Assembly (NCBI RefSeq): GCF_009687865.1
Contig: NZ_BLAE01000014.1
Location: 81,010 to 145,009, forward strand
Direction: 5' to 3'
Source of the DNA: Acrocarpospora macrocephala
GTDB taxonomy: Bacteria > Actinomycetota > Actinomycetes > Streptosporangiales > Streptosporangiaceae
Length of the DNA stretch: 64,000 bases
Part shown: one piece after another, positions 44,766 to 53,641 of the stretch
How positions within the stretch are numbered: the stretch's first letter is position 1
Layout of the letters: every line of letters begins with the position of its first letter
The notes under the pieces: generated by a model
Told to the model about the DNA's origin: nothing
Seen by the model: the letters and a program-made list of their open reading frames with translations, nothing else
Database searches by the model: none
Program-made: the position numbers and the translations under genes

Positions 44766-45818
44766 GTGGTCGGACGCGCACGCAGGCGGGTCGCGTCCGT
44801 GGTCGCCGCCTCGCTGGCCTCGGCTTCGGTTGTGGTGATGATCGCCGCGAGTGCGCAGGCAGCCAATCCGGTCGATCCTTGTCCCCCCGGTCAGCCCTGC
44901 GTTACGACCACGATCACGGTTGAGCCCACCGGTGATGTCAGCGTCACCGTCACCGCGACGGTCACGCCGACGCCGACCACCGCGGCCCCGAGCCCGTCGC
45001 CTACGCCTGCGGCGCCCAGCAATACGCCCCCCGCCACGATCCCGACCGTGCAGCCGGTGATTCCGAACACCGATCCGATCATCCCAACCGAGAGCGCCGA
45101 GGTGTCGGAGCCCTCGATCTCCCTCCCGACCGCCGGAGAGACCCCGCCGGCGAATCCGACCCCCGGCCCGGCCTTGACCGAGCCCGACCCGGAGACGGTC
45201 GCGATCGAGATCCGCAACTCCATCCCCGAGTTCGACCAGACCGGCCTCAGCCGCAAGCTGGCCGCCCCGGCCGCGTTGCTGGTGCTGCTCGCGCTGGTCG
45301 GCTGGCTGGTCTTCGAGGGCCGCCTGCGCAGGCTGGCCCACGCGGCGGCGATCCGGCGCGGGATGCCGATGCCGGGGATGCCAGGCATGATGCCGGGGAT
45401 GCAGGCGATGCCGGGCATGACCATGCCGGGGATGATGATGCCGGGCATGCAGGCGATGCCTGGGATGCAGCCGATGCCGGGGATGCAGATGCCGGGACAG
45501 CCGATGCCTGGTCAGGCGATGCCCGGCCAGATGATGCCGTATCCCGGGTATCCGGTGCAGCCGTACCAGCCGCCGGTGGTCAGCTATGTGCCGGTGCCGT
45601 ACCCGATGCCGTACCCGCAGCAGCCGTATGGCCAGCCGGAGGCGCAGCAGCAGTCGTATCCGCCGCCCGCGCAGGCGCCGGGGTATCCGCAAGGGTATGT
45701 GATCGAGCGGACGATCGAGGAGCCACTGCCGGGCCAGCCGGGCGGAACCGCGACCTTCCCCGCGCAGGGGGATCAGCCCGGTGAGCAGGACGATCCACGC
45801 CGCCGCAGGCCGTACTAG
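44766..45818 (+). CDS. Exported membrane protein with Met-Pro-Gly repeat cytoplasmic tail
   Basis: A 350-aa protein. Signal peptide (VVAASLASASVVVMIAASAQA) is followed by a Thr/Pro-rich extracellular part (TVEPTGDVSVTVTATVTPTP and on to residue 175). A TM helix lies at about 183-203 (LAAPAALLVLLALVGWLVF), and a basic stop-transfer EGRLRRLAHAAAIRRG puts the rest inside the cell. That tail begins with about 60 residues containing 11 MPG units and roughly 22 methionines (MPGMQAMPGMTMPGMMMPGM), then Pro/Gln/Tyr-rich sequence. No family is recognised. GTG 44766 has GGAGG five bases upstream. A 16-bp perfect duplication covers the stop codon region. Confidence 0.72.
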   Translation: MVGRARRRVASVVAASLASASVVVMIAASAQAANPVDPCPPGQPCVTTTITVEPTGDVSVTVTATVTPTPTTAAPSPSPTPAAPSNTPPATIPTVQPVIPNTDPIIPTESAEVSEPSISLPTAGETPPANPTPGPALTEPDPETVAIEIRNSIPEFDQTGLSRKLAAPAALLVLLALVGWLVFEGRLRRLAHAAAIRRGMPMPGMPGMMPGMQAMPGMTMPGMMMPGMQAMPGMQPMPGMQMPGQPMPGQAMPGQMMPYPGYPVQPYQPPVVSYVPVPYPMPYPQQPYGQPEAQQQSYPPPAQAPGYPQGYVIERTIEEPLPGQPGGTATFPAQGDQPGEQDDPRRRRPY

Positions 45819-45836
45819 AAGCAGGCCGTACTAGAA
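45805..45836 (+). repeat. Perfect 16-bp tandem duplication at a stop codon
   Basis: GCAGGCCGTACTAGAA occurs at 45805-45820 and again at 45821-45836. The first copy contains the TAG stop of the Met-rich protein, so the duplication lies just outside the coding sequence and has no effect on the protein. Confidence 0.8.
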
Positions 45837-45838
45837 CG

Positions 45839-45872
45839 AAAGCGCCGACCGGATGGATCCGGTCGGCGCTTT
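45839..45872. terminator. Bidirectional terminator between convergent genes
   Basis: AAAGCGCCGACCGGAT (45839-45854) and its exact reverse complement (45857-45872) flank a GG, a perfect 16-bp inverted repeat with A-tract and T-tract ends. It lies between the Met-rich protein gene and sdhB of the minus-strand operon and can serve both. Confidence 0.85.
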
Positions 45873-45876
45873 GATG

Positions 45877-46623
45877 TCAGCGGCGGAAGATCTTGTTGCC
45901 GAGCCAGACCAGCGGGTCGTACTTGCGGTCGACCACGCGTTCCTTCATCGGGATCAGCGCGTTGTCGGTGATCTTGATGTGCTCGGGGCAGACCTCGGTG
46001 CAGCACTTGGTGATGTTGCAATAGCCGAGCCCGTGTTCCTCCTGCGCGGCGTCCTTGCGGTCGGCCACGTCATACGGATGCATGTCCAGCTCCGCGATCC
46101 GCATCAGGAAGCGCGGCCCGGCGAAGTTGGTCTTGTTCTCCTCGTGGTCCCGGATCACGTGGCAGACGTTGTTGCACATGAAGCATTCGATGCACTTGCG
46201 GAACTCCTGGGACCGCTCGACGTCGATCTGCTGCATCCGGTACTCGCCGGGCCGCACGTCGGACGGTGGCGTGAACGACGGGATCTCCCGGGCCTTCTGG
46301 TAGTTGAACGAGACGTCGCAGACCAGGTCCTTGATGACGGGGAACGTCCGCATCGGGGTGACCGTGATCGTGTCGCTCTCCTCGAAGGTGGACATCCGGG
46401 TCATGCAGCCCAGCCGCGGCTTGCCGTTGATCTCCATCGAGCAGGATCCGCACTTGCCGGCCTTGCAGTTCCAGCGGACCGCCAGGTCGGGCGCCTGGGT
46501 GGCCTGCAGGCGGTGGATGACGTCGAGCACGACCTCGCCCTCGTTCACCTCGACGGTGAAGTCCTCCAGCTTGCCGTCGCCGCCCTCGCCCCGCCAGACG
46601 CGGAACTTCGCCTTGTACCCCAT
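45877..46623 (-). CDS. sdhB: Succinate dehydrogenase iron-sulfur subunit (Sdh1 type)
   Basis: A 248-aa electron-transfer subunit. The N-terminal ferredoxin-like domain binds [2Fe-2S] through CKAGKCGSCSMEINGKPRLGC. The C-terminal part binds the 4Fe-4S and 3Fe-4S centres via CIECFMCNNVC and CCTEVCPEH. Size and sequence resemble the actinobacterial Sdh1 Rv0247c. ATG 46623 overlaps the sdhA stop codon (ATGA). Third gene of sdhC-sdhA-sdhB; transcription ends at the inverted repeat just beyond. Confidence 0.95.
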   Translation of the reverse strand: MGYKAKFRVWRGEGGDGKLEDFTVEVNEGEVVLDVIHRLQATQAPDLAVRWNCKAGKCGSCSMEINGKPRLGCMTRMSTFEESDTITVTPMRTFPVIKDLVCDVSFNYQKAREIPSFTPPSDVRPGEYRMQQIDVERSQEFRKCIECFMCNNVCHVIRDHEENKTNFAGPRFLMRIAELDMHPYDVADRKDAAQEEHGLGYCNITKCCTEVCPEHIKITDNALIPMKERVVDRKYDPLVWLGNKIFRR

Positions 46624-48533
46624 CACGACTCTCTCTTCTGTGCTGCCAGCGGCCCCGCGAGCGCGGCGTCGTACTCCGCCATTTCTTCCTCGGTGAGGTA
46701 TTTGGCCAGCTCGCCGCGGTCGAACAGGGTGAGCAGGTCGTCGCGCATGGACGGCTGCTCCCGCTCGACCACGGTCACCTCCGCGCCGTCCGGTGGGGTC
46801 GAGCAGACCAGCAGCTTGCGCCGCCACCCGGCCGACATGACCGGGTAGTCGTCGCGGGTGTGGCCGCCCCGGCTCTCCTCGCGGAGCAGCGCCGCCTTGG
46901 CCACGCACTCGCTGACCAGCAGCATGTTGCGCAGGTCGATGGCCAGGTGCCAGCCCGGGTTGTAGATCTTGCCGCCGGTGGAGGCGGTGTTCTTGGCCCG
47001 CTCCTTGAGCTTCTCCACCACGTCCAGGGCTTCCTCGATCTCAGCCGACTTGCGGATGATGCCGACCAGCTCGTTCATGGTGCGCTGGAGCTCGTGATGC
47101 ACGTCGTACGGATTCTCGCCGCTGGCCCGCTCCAGGGGCGCGACGGCCTCCGCCATGGCCTCCTCGACCCCGGTCACCACCGGGCGCTTGGCCAGGCCGT
47201 CCACGTACGCGGCGGCCCCGGCCCCGGCGCGGCGGCCGAAGACCAGCAGGTCGGACAGGGAGTTGCCGCCCAGGCGGTTGGAGCCGTGCATGCCGCCCGA
47301 CACCTCGCCGGCCGCGAACAGGCCGGGCACGGAGGCGGCGCCGGTGTCGGCGTCCACCTCGACCCCGCCCATGATGTAGTGGCAGGTCGGGCCGACCTGC
47401 ATCGGCTCCTTGGTGATGTCGACGTCGGCCAGCTCCTTGAACTGGTGGTGCATCGACGGCAGCCGCTTGATGATCTCAGCGGCGGGCAGCCGGGAGGACA
47501 CGTCCAGGAACACGCCGCCCTGCGGGGAGCCGCGCCCGGCCTTCACCTCGGAGTTGATCGCGCGGGCCACCTCGTCGCGGGGGAGCAGCTCCGGCGGGCG
47601 GCGGTTGTTGGCCTGGTCGGTGTACCAGCGGTCGCCCTCCTCCTCGGAGGTGGCGTACTTGTCCTTGAACACGTCTGGCACGTAGTTGAACATGAACCGC
47701 TCGCCGAGCGAGTTGCGCAGCACGCCGCCGTCGCCGCGGACCGACTCGGTGACCAGGATGCCGCGCACCGAGGGCGGCCAGACCATGCCGGTCGGGTGGA
47801 ACTGGATGAACTCCATGTTGATCAGGTTCGCCCCGGCCAGCAGGGCCAGCGCGTGCCCGTCCCCCGTGTACTCCCAGGAGTTGGAGGTCACCACATACGA
47901 CTTGCCGATGCCGCCGGTGGCCAGCACCACGGCCGGGGTGTCGAAGAGGATGAACTTGCCGGTCTCCCGCCAGTAGCCGAACGCGCCGGAGATGGCGTCG
48001 CCGTCCTTGAGCAGGCGGGTCACCGTGCACTCGGCGAAGACCTTGATGTAGGCCTCGTAGTCGCCGTGCAGCGCGTAGTCCTCCTGCTGGAGCGCCACCA
48101 CCCGCTGCTGCAGGGTGCGGATCAGCTCCAGGCCGGTCCGGTCGCCCACGTGCGCGAGCCGTGGATACTCGTGGCCGCCGAAGTTACGCTGGCTGATCTT
48201 GCCGTCCCTGGTGCGGTCGAACAGCGCGCCCCAGGCCTCCAGCTCCCAGACCCGGTCCGGGGCCTCCTTGGCGTGCAGTTCGGCCATCCGCCAGTTGTTG
48301 AGGAACTTGCCGCCGCGCATGGTGTCCCGGAAGTGCACCATCCAGTTGTCGTCGGGGTTGACGTTCCCCATGGCCGCGGCGGCGCCGCCCTCGGCCATGA
48401 CGGTGTGGGCCTTGCCGAACAGGGACTTGCAGACGATCGCCGTGCGCTTGCCCTGCTGTCGTGCCTCGATCGCCGCCCGCAGCCCGGCTCCACCGGCTCC
48501 GATGACGACGACGTCGTATTCGTGACGCTCCAC
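46623..48533 (-). CDS. sdhA: Succinate dehydrogenase flavoprotein subunit (Sdh1 type)
   Basis: A 636-aa FAD subunit oxidising succinate to fumarate. FAD site VVVIGAGGAGLRAAIEA; FAD-linking His in KAHTVMAEGGAAAAMG; active-site segments FIQFHPTGMVWPP, RRPPELLPRDEVARAI, and HYIMGGVEVD; C-terminal FAD contact GGNSLSDLLVFGRRAGAGAA. Length matches Sdh1 (Rv0248c). GTG 48533 has AAGGA eight bases before it, 11 bp after the sdhC stop. It belongs to a different subfamily from the second sdhA at 54447. Confidence 0.96.
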   Translation of the reverse strand: MERHEYDVVVIGAGGAGLRAAIEARQQGKRTAIVCKSLFGKAHTVMAEGGAAAAMGNVNPDDNWMVHFRDTMRGGKFLNNWRMAELHAKEAPDRVWELEAWGALFDRTRDGKISQRNFGGHEYPRLAHVGDRTGLELIRTLQQRVVALQQEDYALHGDYEAYIKVFAECTVTRLLKDGDAISGAFGYWRETGKFILFDTPAVVLATGGIGKSYVVTSNSWEYTGDGHALALLAGANLINMEFIQFHPTGMVWPPSVRGILVTESVRGDGGVLRNSLGERFMFNYVPDVFKDKYATSEEEGDRWYTDQANNRRPPELLPRDEVARAINSEVKAGRGSPQGGVFLDVSSRLPAAEIIKRLPSMHHQFKELADVDITKEPMQVGPTCHYIMGGVEVDADTGAASVPGLFAAGEVSGGMHGSNRLGGNSLSDLLVFGRRAGAGAAAYVDGLAKRPVVTGVEEAMAEAVAPLERASGENPYDVHHELQRTMNELVGIIRKSAEIEEALDVVEKLKERAKNTASTGGKIYNPGWHLAIDLRNMLLVSECVAKAALLREESRGGHTRDDYPVMSAGWRRKLLVCSTPPDGAEVTVVEREQPSMRDDLLTLFDRGELAKYLTEEEMAEYDAALAGPLAAQKRES

Positions 48534-48544
48534 GTTGAGAATCC

Positions 48545-49330
48545 TTATGCGTACGGGAAGGTGATGACGCCCTTGGCGACCAGCCGGACATAGAAGTCAG
48601 CGATCATGACGGAGAACATGGAGGCCCAGGCGAGCTGCTGGTGCTTGGCGTTGAGCTTGGAGATGAACGTCCAGGCCCGGTAGCGCAGCGGGTGCTTGGA
48701 GAAGTGGTTGAGCCGCCCGGCGGTGATGTGCCGGCAGGAGTGGCAGGACAGCGTGTAGGCGACGATGAGACCCGCGTTGACCAGCAGGATCCAGGTGCCG
48801 AGACCGCCCGGCTTGTGGATCAGCGCGAGGATCGCGTCGTAGGTGAGGATCGCGCCGATCACGATGGCGCCGTAGAAGAAGTAGCGGTGCACGTTCTGGA
48901 TGATCAGCGGCAGCCGGGTCTCCCCGGTGTACTTCTTGTGCGGCTCGGCGACGGCGCAGGCGGGCGGGGACAGCCAGAAGGACCGGTAGTACGACTTCCG
49001 GTAGTAGTAGCACGTCACCCGGAATCCGGCCGGCAACCCCAGGATCAGCAGGCCGGGGGGCAGACCGTACCAGTCGCCGAAGGGAGCCAGGCCCAGGAAT
49101 CGGGCCCCCTCGGGGCACGACGTCGCCAGGCAGGGCGACGAGAATGGCGCTATATAGGGATCGACGAAGTAGCTCGCGTCGAAAGTCGCCCAGAACCCGT
49201 AGATGAGAAACGCCATGAGACCGGCGAACGTCAATGCCGGGGCAAGCCACCATCGATCGGTGCGAAGCGTTCGCACTTTGAGCTGAGCGCGTTGTTTCCT
49301 GGCCGGGCTCTCGGCCGTTGTCTGGGTCAT
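48545..49330 (-). CDS. sdhC: Succinate dehydrogenase membrane anchor (Sdh1 type)
   Basis: A 261-aa membrane subunit with five TM helices: WLAPALTFAGLMAFLIYGF, GLPPGLLILGLPAGFRVTCY, YFFYGAIVIGAILTYDAILA, WILLVNAGLIVAYTLSCHSC, and WASMFSVMIADFYVRLVAKG. It resembles Rv0249c of Sdh1. The motifs YYYRKSYYRSFW, CHSCRHI and NHFSKHPLRYRAW are typical; histidines may bind haem or quinone. ATG 49330 is chosen (GAGAGG six bases upstream) over GTG 49345. First gene of the operon, with two Crp-like boxes upstream. Confidence 0.92.
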   Translation of the reverse strand: MTQTTAESPARKQRAQLKVRTLRTDRWWLAPALTFAGLMAFLIYGFWATFDASYFVDPYIAPFSSPCLATSCPEGARFLGLAPFGDWYGLPPGLLILGLPAGFRVTCYYYRKSYYRSFWLSPPACAVAEPHKKYTGETRLPLIIQNVHRYFFYGAIVIGAILTYDAILALIHKPGGLGTWILLVNAGLIVAYTLSCHSCRHITAGRLNHFSKHPLRYRAWTFISKLNAKHQQLAWASMFSVMIADFYVRLVAKGVITFPYA

Positions 49331-49399
49331 CGGGGACCTCTCCACCGCGTACGGACGCCGTATTGGTGGGGGCTACGTTACGACCATGCAAACACTATG

Positions 49400-49441
49400 T
49401 GTGAAGCGGGTCACTGAGTTGTCCTTGTGATTCCTGTCACG
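49400..49441. promoter_or_regulatory. Two Crp/GlxR-like boxes upstream of the Sdh1 operon
   Basis: TGTGA-AGCGGG-TCACT (49400-49415) and TGTGA-TTCCTG-TCACG (49426-49441) each match nine of ten consensus positions of TGTGA-N6-TCACA. Their centres are 26 bp apart. They lie about 78 and 104 bp before the sdhC ATG, the second reaching into the 3' end of the response regulator gene. GlxR of Corynebacterium is known to control sdhCAB, so the arrangement is biologically plausible. Confidence 0.55.
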
Positions 49442-49889
49442 TGCCCCGGTACGAGTTCCCCGGAAGCTTGACGACAGTCACGAAGAAGTCATCAATCTGC
49501 CGGACCACGCGGATGAACTGATCGAAATCCACGGGCTTGGACACGTACGCATTAGCATGCAGCCGATAGCTGCGGAGGATGTCCTCCTCCGCCTCGGACG
49601 TGGTCAGCACCACGACCGGGATCGCCCGCAACTCCGGATCGTCCTTGATCTCTTCAAGCACCTCCCGGCCGTCCTTGCGCGGCAGGTTCAGGTCCAGCAG
49701 CACCAGGTCAGGCCGTGGAACATCAGTGTAGTCGCCCTGCCGGCGCAGGAACGCCATGGCCTGCTCGCCGTCGCTGACCACGTGCAACTTGTTGCGTACC
49801 TTGTTGTGCTCGAACGCCTCCTGGGTGAGCAGCACGTCGCCCGGGTCGTCCTCGACCAGGAGCACGTCGATCCAGCGCAGTTCATTCAT
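49437..49889 (-). CDS. Single-domain response regulator, Rcp1-like
   Basis: A 150-aa receiver with no output domain: [18 protein letters not shown], phospho-Asp in [37 protein letters not shown], and Lys in [13 protein letters not shown]. Such Rcp1-like receivers pair with phytochrome-like kinases. ATG 49889 overlaps the kinase stop by 8 bp, with GGAGG upstream. Last gene of a phosphatase, kinase, receiver operon, suggesting a phosphorelay. Confidence 0.93.
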   Translation of the reverse strand: MNELRWIDVLLVEDDPGDVLLTQEAFEHNKVRNKLHVVSDGEQAMAFLRRQGDYTDVPRPDLVLLDLNLPRKDGREVLEEIKDDPELRAIPVVVLTTSEAEEDILRSYRLHANAYVSKPVDFDQFIRVVRQIDDFFVTVVKLPGNSYRGT

Positions 49890-51438
49890 CAGTCGCCTCC
49901 AGGGTCCAGCGGAATGTGGTGCCCGGCGTGTCCGGCTCCTTCTCCAGCCAGATCCGGCCGCCGTGGTATTCGACGATCTTCCGGCAGAGCGCCAGGCCGA
50001 TGCCGGTGCCGGGGTAGACGTCGCGCGGGTGCAGCCGCTGGAAGATCAGGAAGATCCGGTCGGCGTACTTCTGATCGACGCCGATGCCGTTGTCGGCGCA
50101 GGAGAACTCCCACATCTGGCCGTCCCTGCGGACGCCGATGTGGATCACCGGGGGGTTCTCTGAGCGGAACTTGATGGCGTTGCCGACCAGGTTCTGGAAC
50201 AGCTGGGTGAGCAGCAGCCGGTTGCCGTTGACCACGGGCAGCACGTCGTGGGTGACGGTGGCGTCGGTGTCCTCGATCGGGGCGGCCAGGTTGCCGACGG
50301 CGACCGCGAAGATCTCCTCGGTGGAGACGGGTTCGCGTTCGTTGCTCACCCGGCCCACGCGGGAGAAGTCGAGCAGGTCGTTGATGAGCAGTTGCATGCG
50401 TTTCGCGCCGTCCACGGCGAACTTGATGTACTGCTTGGCGCGGTCGTCCAGCTGGTCGCCGTACCGCTGTTCCAGCATCTGGGTGAAGCTGGCCACCTTG
50501 CGCAGCGGCTCCTGCAGGTCGTGGCTGGCCACGTAGGCGAACTGCTCCAGCTCGCCGTTGGAGCGTTTGAGCTCGGCGGCCTGGTCCTCCAGGGTGCGCT
50601 GGGTGCGCGAGGTGGTGCGCCATTCGGCGATGATGCGGCGGCGCATGGCGTCGGCGTGGCTGGAGAGTTCGGCCATCTCGGCGGGGTGGGCGACCCGCAG
50701 TTCGCGGTCGAAGTCGCCTTGGGCGACGGCTCTGACCTGTTCGGCGAGGCTGGCCACCGGGCGGAGCACGACGTAGCGGACGAGCAGGGCGAACACCAGC
50801 GCGGACAGCACCAGCAGGGCGGCGAGCGCGACCAGCGCCCGGTAGAAGGTGTCCCAGCCCTCCTCCAGGCGGGTGCTTCCGGCCCGGTGCAGCTGTTCCA
50901 GGTGCAGCTGCTGGGTCGCGATCGCGTTCCTGACCGCGCCGAACCTGGTGCTGTTGACCTCGGCGAGGTTGGGGGCGGCTTCCCTGCCCTGGGTGGGGAC
51001 GTTGCGGATGATGGCGTCGGCGTAGTCGCGCCGCCAGGCGTCCACGGCGGTGCGCAGCTGGCCCAGATCCGCTCCGGCCTCCGGGGCCGCCGGGAGCAGT
51101 CGCTGGATCGCGGCCTCGGCGGTGGTCTCGGCGGCCCGGGCCCGGGAGTATTCGGTGAGGAAGGACTGCTCGTTGGTCCGGCCGTACCCGCGGATGGCGC
51201 TCTCCTCGGTGCTCAGCGCTGTGGAGACTTCGAGGGTGTGCAGCACCAGGGGGTCGATCACGTCGATGATGTACACCCGGGCGTCCCGGGTCTCGTTCAG
51301 CGTGGTGAGCGTCACCGTGATCGCGGCCGCGAAGGCCAGCAGGAGCACCGTGCCGACCAGCAGGAACCACCGGCCGACTCGGATTCGTCCGAGTCCGCTG
51401 GGCGCGCGGGGCGGTGGCAGGGGTTCGATTCTGGTCAC
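49882..51438 (-). CDS. CHASE3-type sensor histidine kinase
   Basis: A 518-aa membrane kinase. TM1 ([20 protein letters not shown]), then a helical extracellular CHASE3-like sensor about 45-200 ([20 protein letters not shown]), TM2 ([20 protein letters not shown]) and HAMP ([19 protein letters not shown]). The HisKA has His in [14 protein letters not shown], and HATPase_c has [22 protein letters not shown] and [18 protein letters not shown]. The SHDLQEPL phospho-site is that of phytochrome-like kinases, fitting its Rcp1-like partner. GTG 51438 follows the phosphatase stop by one base (GGAG five bases before). Confidence 0.93.
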   Translation of the reverse strand: MTRIEPLPPPRAPSGLGRIRVGRWFLLVGTVLLLAFAAAITVTLTTLNETRDARVYIIDVIDPLVLHTLEVSTALSTEESAIRGYGRTNEQSFLTEYSRARAAETTAEAAIQRLLPAAPEAGADLGQLRTAVDAWRRDYADAIIRNVPTQGREAAPNLAEVNSTRFGAVRNAIATQQLHLEQLHRAGSTRLEEGWDTFYRALVALAALLVLSALVFALLVRYVVLRPVASLAEQVRAVAQGDFDRELRVAHPAEMAELSSHADAMRRRIIAEWRTTSRTQRTLEDQAAELKRSNGELEQFAYVASHDLQEPLRKVASFTQMLEQRYGDQLDDRAKQYIKFAVDGAKRMQLLINDLLDFSRVGRVSNEREPVSTEEIFAVAVGNLAAPIEDTDATVTHDVLPVVNGNRLLLTQLFQNLVGNAIKFRSENPPVIHIGVRRDGQMWEFSCADNGIGVDQKYADRIFLIFQRLHPRDVYPGTGIGLALCRKIVEYHGGRIWLEKEPDTPGTTFRWTLEATDE

Positions 51439-51439
51439 G

Positions 51440-52600
51440 TCATCTCCGGGACAGGACTACGGCGGCCAGGTCGTCGGTCAGGGCGTTCTTGTGGAGTTCC
51501 TGGACGCGGGCGATCAGCCGGTCCAGGTCGACGGCGCCCTGCTCGCGGATGAGGCGGATCAGCCCGTCGGTGCCGAGCAGGTCCCGCCCGCCGCCGACGG
51601 TGGCCTCGATCAGGCCGTCGGTGTAGAGCAGCAGCGACCACGCGTCGCCGAGGGTGACGTCCACCGGCGTCCACCGCATGTCCGTGAAGATGCCCAGCGG
51701 CGGCCCGGACGGGGTGTCGGTGACCACGTTCACCTGGCCGTCCCTGATCGCCACCGGCGGTGGGTGGCCGACCACGTAGAGGCGGGCGCTGCTCAGGTCG
51801 GGGGAGATGGTGGCGGTGCAGAGCGTGGTGAAGATCTCCGGCGAGTCGCGCTCGTTGCGGAGCAGGGTGTCCATCGTGGTGAGCAGGCGGTTGCCGTCCA
51901 GGCCGGCGATGGTCAGCGTGCGCCAGGCGATGCGCAGCGCGGCGCCCAGCGCGGCCTCGTCGGGGCCGTGGCCGCAGACGTCGCCGACCAGCACGTGCAC
52001 CGCGCCGTCGGGGGTCTGCACGGTGTCCCAGAAGTCCCCGGCCAGCAGCCCGGCCTGGCGTGAGCCCGGCAGGTAGCAGGTGTCGTGGACGAGGTCCCCG
52101 GTGGACAGCATCGGCACCGGCAGCAGGCCGTGCTCCAGGCGGGCGGCCTCAGCGCTGAGCAGGCGTTCCGCCACGAGTTCGCGCTGGGCCACGTCGCCGC
52201 GCTTGCGCTCGATCGCGTAGCGGATGGCGCGGGCCAGCAGCGGGCCGTCCATGTCCTGCTTGAGCAGGTAGTCCTGGGCGCCGGCGGCCACCGCGTCCAC
52301 CCCGACCTGGACGTCGTCGAGGCCGGTCAGCACCAGCACGGCGGTTTCCGGGGCCATCTCCAGGACGTGTTCCAGCGCCTCCAGGCCGGTGGCGTCCGGC
52401 AGGGAAAGATCCACCAGCACGCAGGAGACGTCCGGGGTGAACCGCTCCCGGCTCTCGGCCAGGCTGCGCGCCCAGATGATTTTGGGCGGCTTGCGGCCAG
52501 TCGAGAGCGACTCCTCCACGAGGAACTTGTCCTCGGGATCGTCCTCGATCAGGAGCAGCGTCAGTGGATCCGGCAGTCCATGGGAGAGAGTCGGCACCAT
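51440..52600 (-). CDS. Receiver-controlled PP2C/SpoIIE serine phosphatase
   Basis: A 386-aa protein. Residues 10-130 are a receiver (LLLIEDDPEDKFLVEESL, phospho-Asp in CVLVDLSLPDATGLEAL, VLVLTGLDD, YLLKQD). A short coiled coil links to the SpoIIE/RsbU phosphatase about 165-385, with metal-site motifs LLAGDFWDTV, VLVGDVCGHGPDEAAL, LLYTDGLIEA, and DDLAAVVL. Such proteins dephosphorylate anti-anti-sigma factors; none is encoded nearby, so its partner is elsewhere. ATG 52600 has AAGAGG just ahead; TATATT lies upstream as a possible -10. First gene of the operon with kinase and receiver. Confidence 0.93.
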   Translation of the reverse strand: MVPTLSHGLPDPLTLLLIEDDPEDKFLVEESLSTGRKPPKIIWARSLAESRERFTPDVSCVLVDLSLPDATGLEALEHVLEMAPETAVLVLTGLDDVQVGVDAVAAGAQDYLLKQDMDGPLLARAIRYAIERKRGDVAQRELVAERLLSAEAARLEHGLLPVPMLSTGDLVHDTCYLPGSRQAGLLAGDFWDTVQTPDGAVHVLVGDVCGHGPDEAALGAALRIAWRTLTIAGLDGNRLLTTMDTLLRNERDSPEIFTTLCTATISPDLSSARLYVVGHPPPVAIRDGQVNVVTDTPSGPPLGIFTDMRWTPVDVTLGDAWSLLLYTDGLIEATVGGGRDLLGTDGLIRLIREQGAVDLDRLIARVQELHKNALTDDLAAVVLSRR

Positions 52601-52636
52601 GCCTCTTTCGGGGAAGGCTTCCCAAATATAGCGAGA

Positions 52637-53560
52637 TCAGGTGACCGCTTCGACGCCCTCGGGAAGGCTTCCTTCCCGGGTGGCCTCGGTGAGGAAAGAC
52701 AGGAGCGTGGCGCGGAACGCCTGCGCCGCACGGGTCGGTTCGACGTCCTTGCGGTGCGCGAGCGCGATGGTGCGCGTCAGGCCAGGGAGCAGCGGTGTCC
52801 CGGCCAGATTGGGCCGCCCGTCCAGCACCATGGACGGCACCACGGCCACGCCGAGCCCGGCTTCCACGAACCGCAGCACCGCGTCCATCTCGCCGCCCTC
52901 GACCGCGAACCTGGGCTCGAACCCGGCCTGGCGGCAGGCCGCCAGGGTCGCCTCCCGCAGGTCGTAGCCGCGCCGGAACATCACCAGCGGCCGCCGCCGC
53001 AACTCCTCGATCCGCAGGTACGGCTTGCGCCCCGCCAGGTGCGCCGGAGCCGCCACCACCAGCGTCTCGCGCAGGATCTCCTCGGTCACCAGGGCCGGAT
53101 CGTCACCCTGCAACGGCAGGATGATCAACGCCAGGTCCAACTGCCCGCGGGCCAGTGCCCGGACGAGATCGCGGGAGCCGCCCTCCTCCACCTGGAGCTC
53201 CACACCCGGGTAGTCGTCGTGGAACCGGGCCAGCGCGTCCGCCAGCAGCCCCGCGCACAGCGACGGCGTCGCGCCCAGCCGCACCCGGCCGCGCCGCAGT
53301 CCCGCGAGTTCGGCCACCTCGCGCCTGGCGGTCTCGGCGTCGGCCAGCATCCTGCGGGCCAGCGGCAGCAGCGCCTCGCCCGCCGGGGTCAGCGTCACGT
53401 TTCCCCTGGCCCGGCTGAACAGCGGCGCGCCCAGCTCGGTCTCCAGGGCCTTGATCTGCTTGCTCAGGGAGGGCTGGGCCACCCGCATACGTTCGGCGGC
53501 CTGGGTGAAATGCCGGGTCTCGGCCACCGCCACGAACGACGCGAGCTGCTGAAGCTGCAC
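52637..53560 (-). CDS. LysR-type transcriptional regulator divergent from sdh operon 2
   Basis: A 307-aa regulator. N-terminal HTH (LQQLASFVAVAETRHFTQAA, VAQPSLSKQIKALETELG), then a periplasmic-binding-like effector domain (RVRLGATPSLCAGLLADALA, GQLDLALIILPL, GLGVAVVPSMVL). GTG 53560 is chosen: it starts at VQLQQLASF, the normal LysR beginning, and TACGCT (53569-53574) precedes it by eight bases (leaderless); upstream in-frame starts lack support. It is divergent from the succinate dehydrogenase genes, so control of them by a C4-related signal is likely (inference). Confidence 0.92.
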   Translation of the reverse strand: MQLQQLASFVAVAETRHFTQAAERMRVAQPSLSKQIKALETELGAPLFSRARGNVTLTPAGEALLPLARRMLADAETARREVAELAGLRRGRVRLGATPSLCAGLLADALARFHDDYPGVELQVEEGGSRDLVRALARGQLDLALIILPLQGDDPALVTEEILRETLVVAAPAHLAGRKPYLRIEELRRRPLVMFRRGYDLREATLAACRQAGFEPRFAVEGGEMDAVLRFVEAGLGVAVVPSMVLDGRPNLAGTPLLPGLTRTIALAHRKDVEPTRAAQAFRATLLSFLTEATREGSLPEGVEAVT

Positions 53561-53579
53561 GTTTACCAAGCGTACGTGT

Positions 53580-53595
53580 TGTGAGATTGCTCGCA
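53580..53595. promoter_or_regulatory. Crp-like box over the LysR promoter
   Basis: TGTGA-GATTGC-TCGCA matches nine of ten positions of the Crp consensus. It lies 20-35 bp before the LysR gene start, across its promoter, a position expected to repress lysR. It is about 128 bp before sdhC. Confidence 0.45.
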
Positions 53596-53641
53596 CTGTC
53601 CCGGGTGGCCGGGACCCGGTACGGGCGGCGGGCCAGAGGTC

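Noticed and set aside
46860..48593. 577-codon open frame antisense to the first sdhA
   Set aside because: Val/His/Gly-rich shadow with no recognisable domain; the opposite strand encodes a complete Sdh1 flavoprotein.
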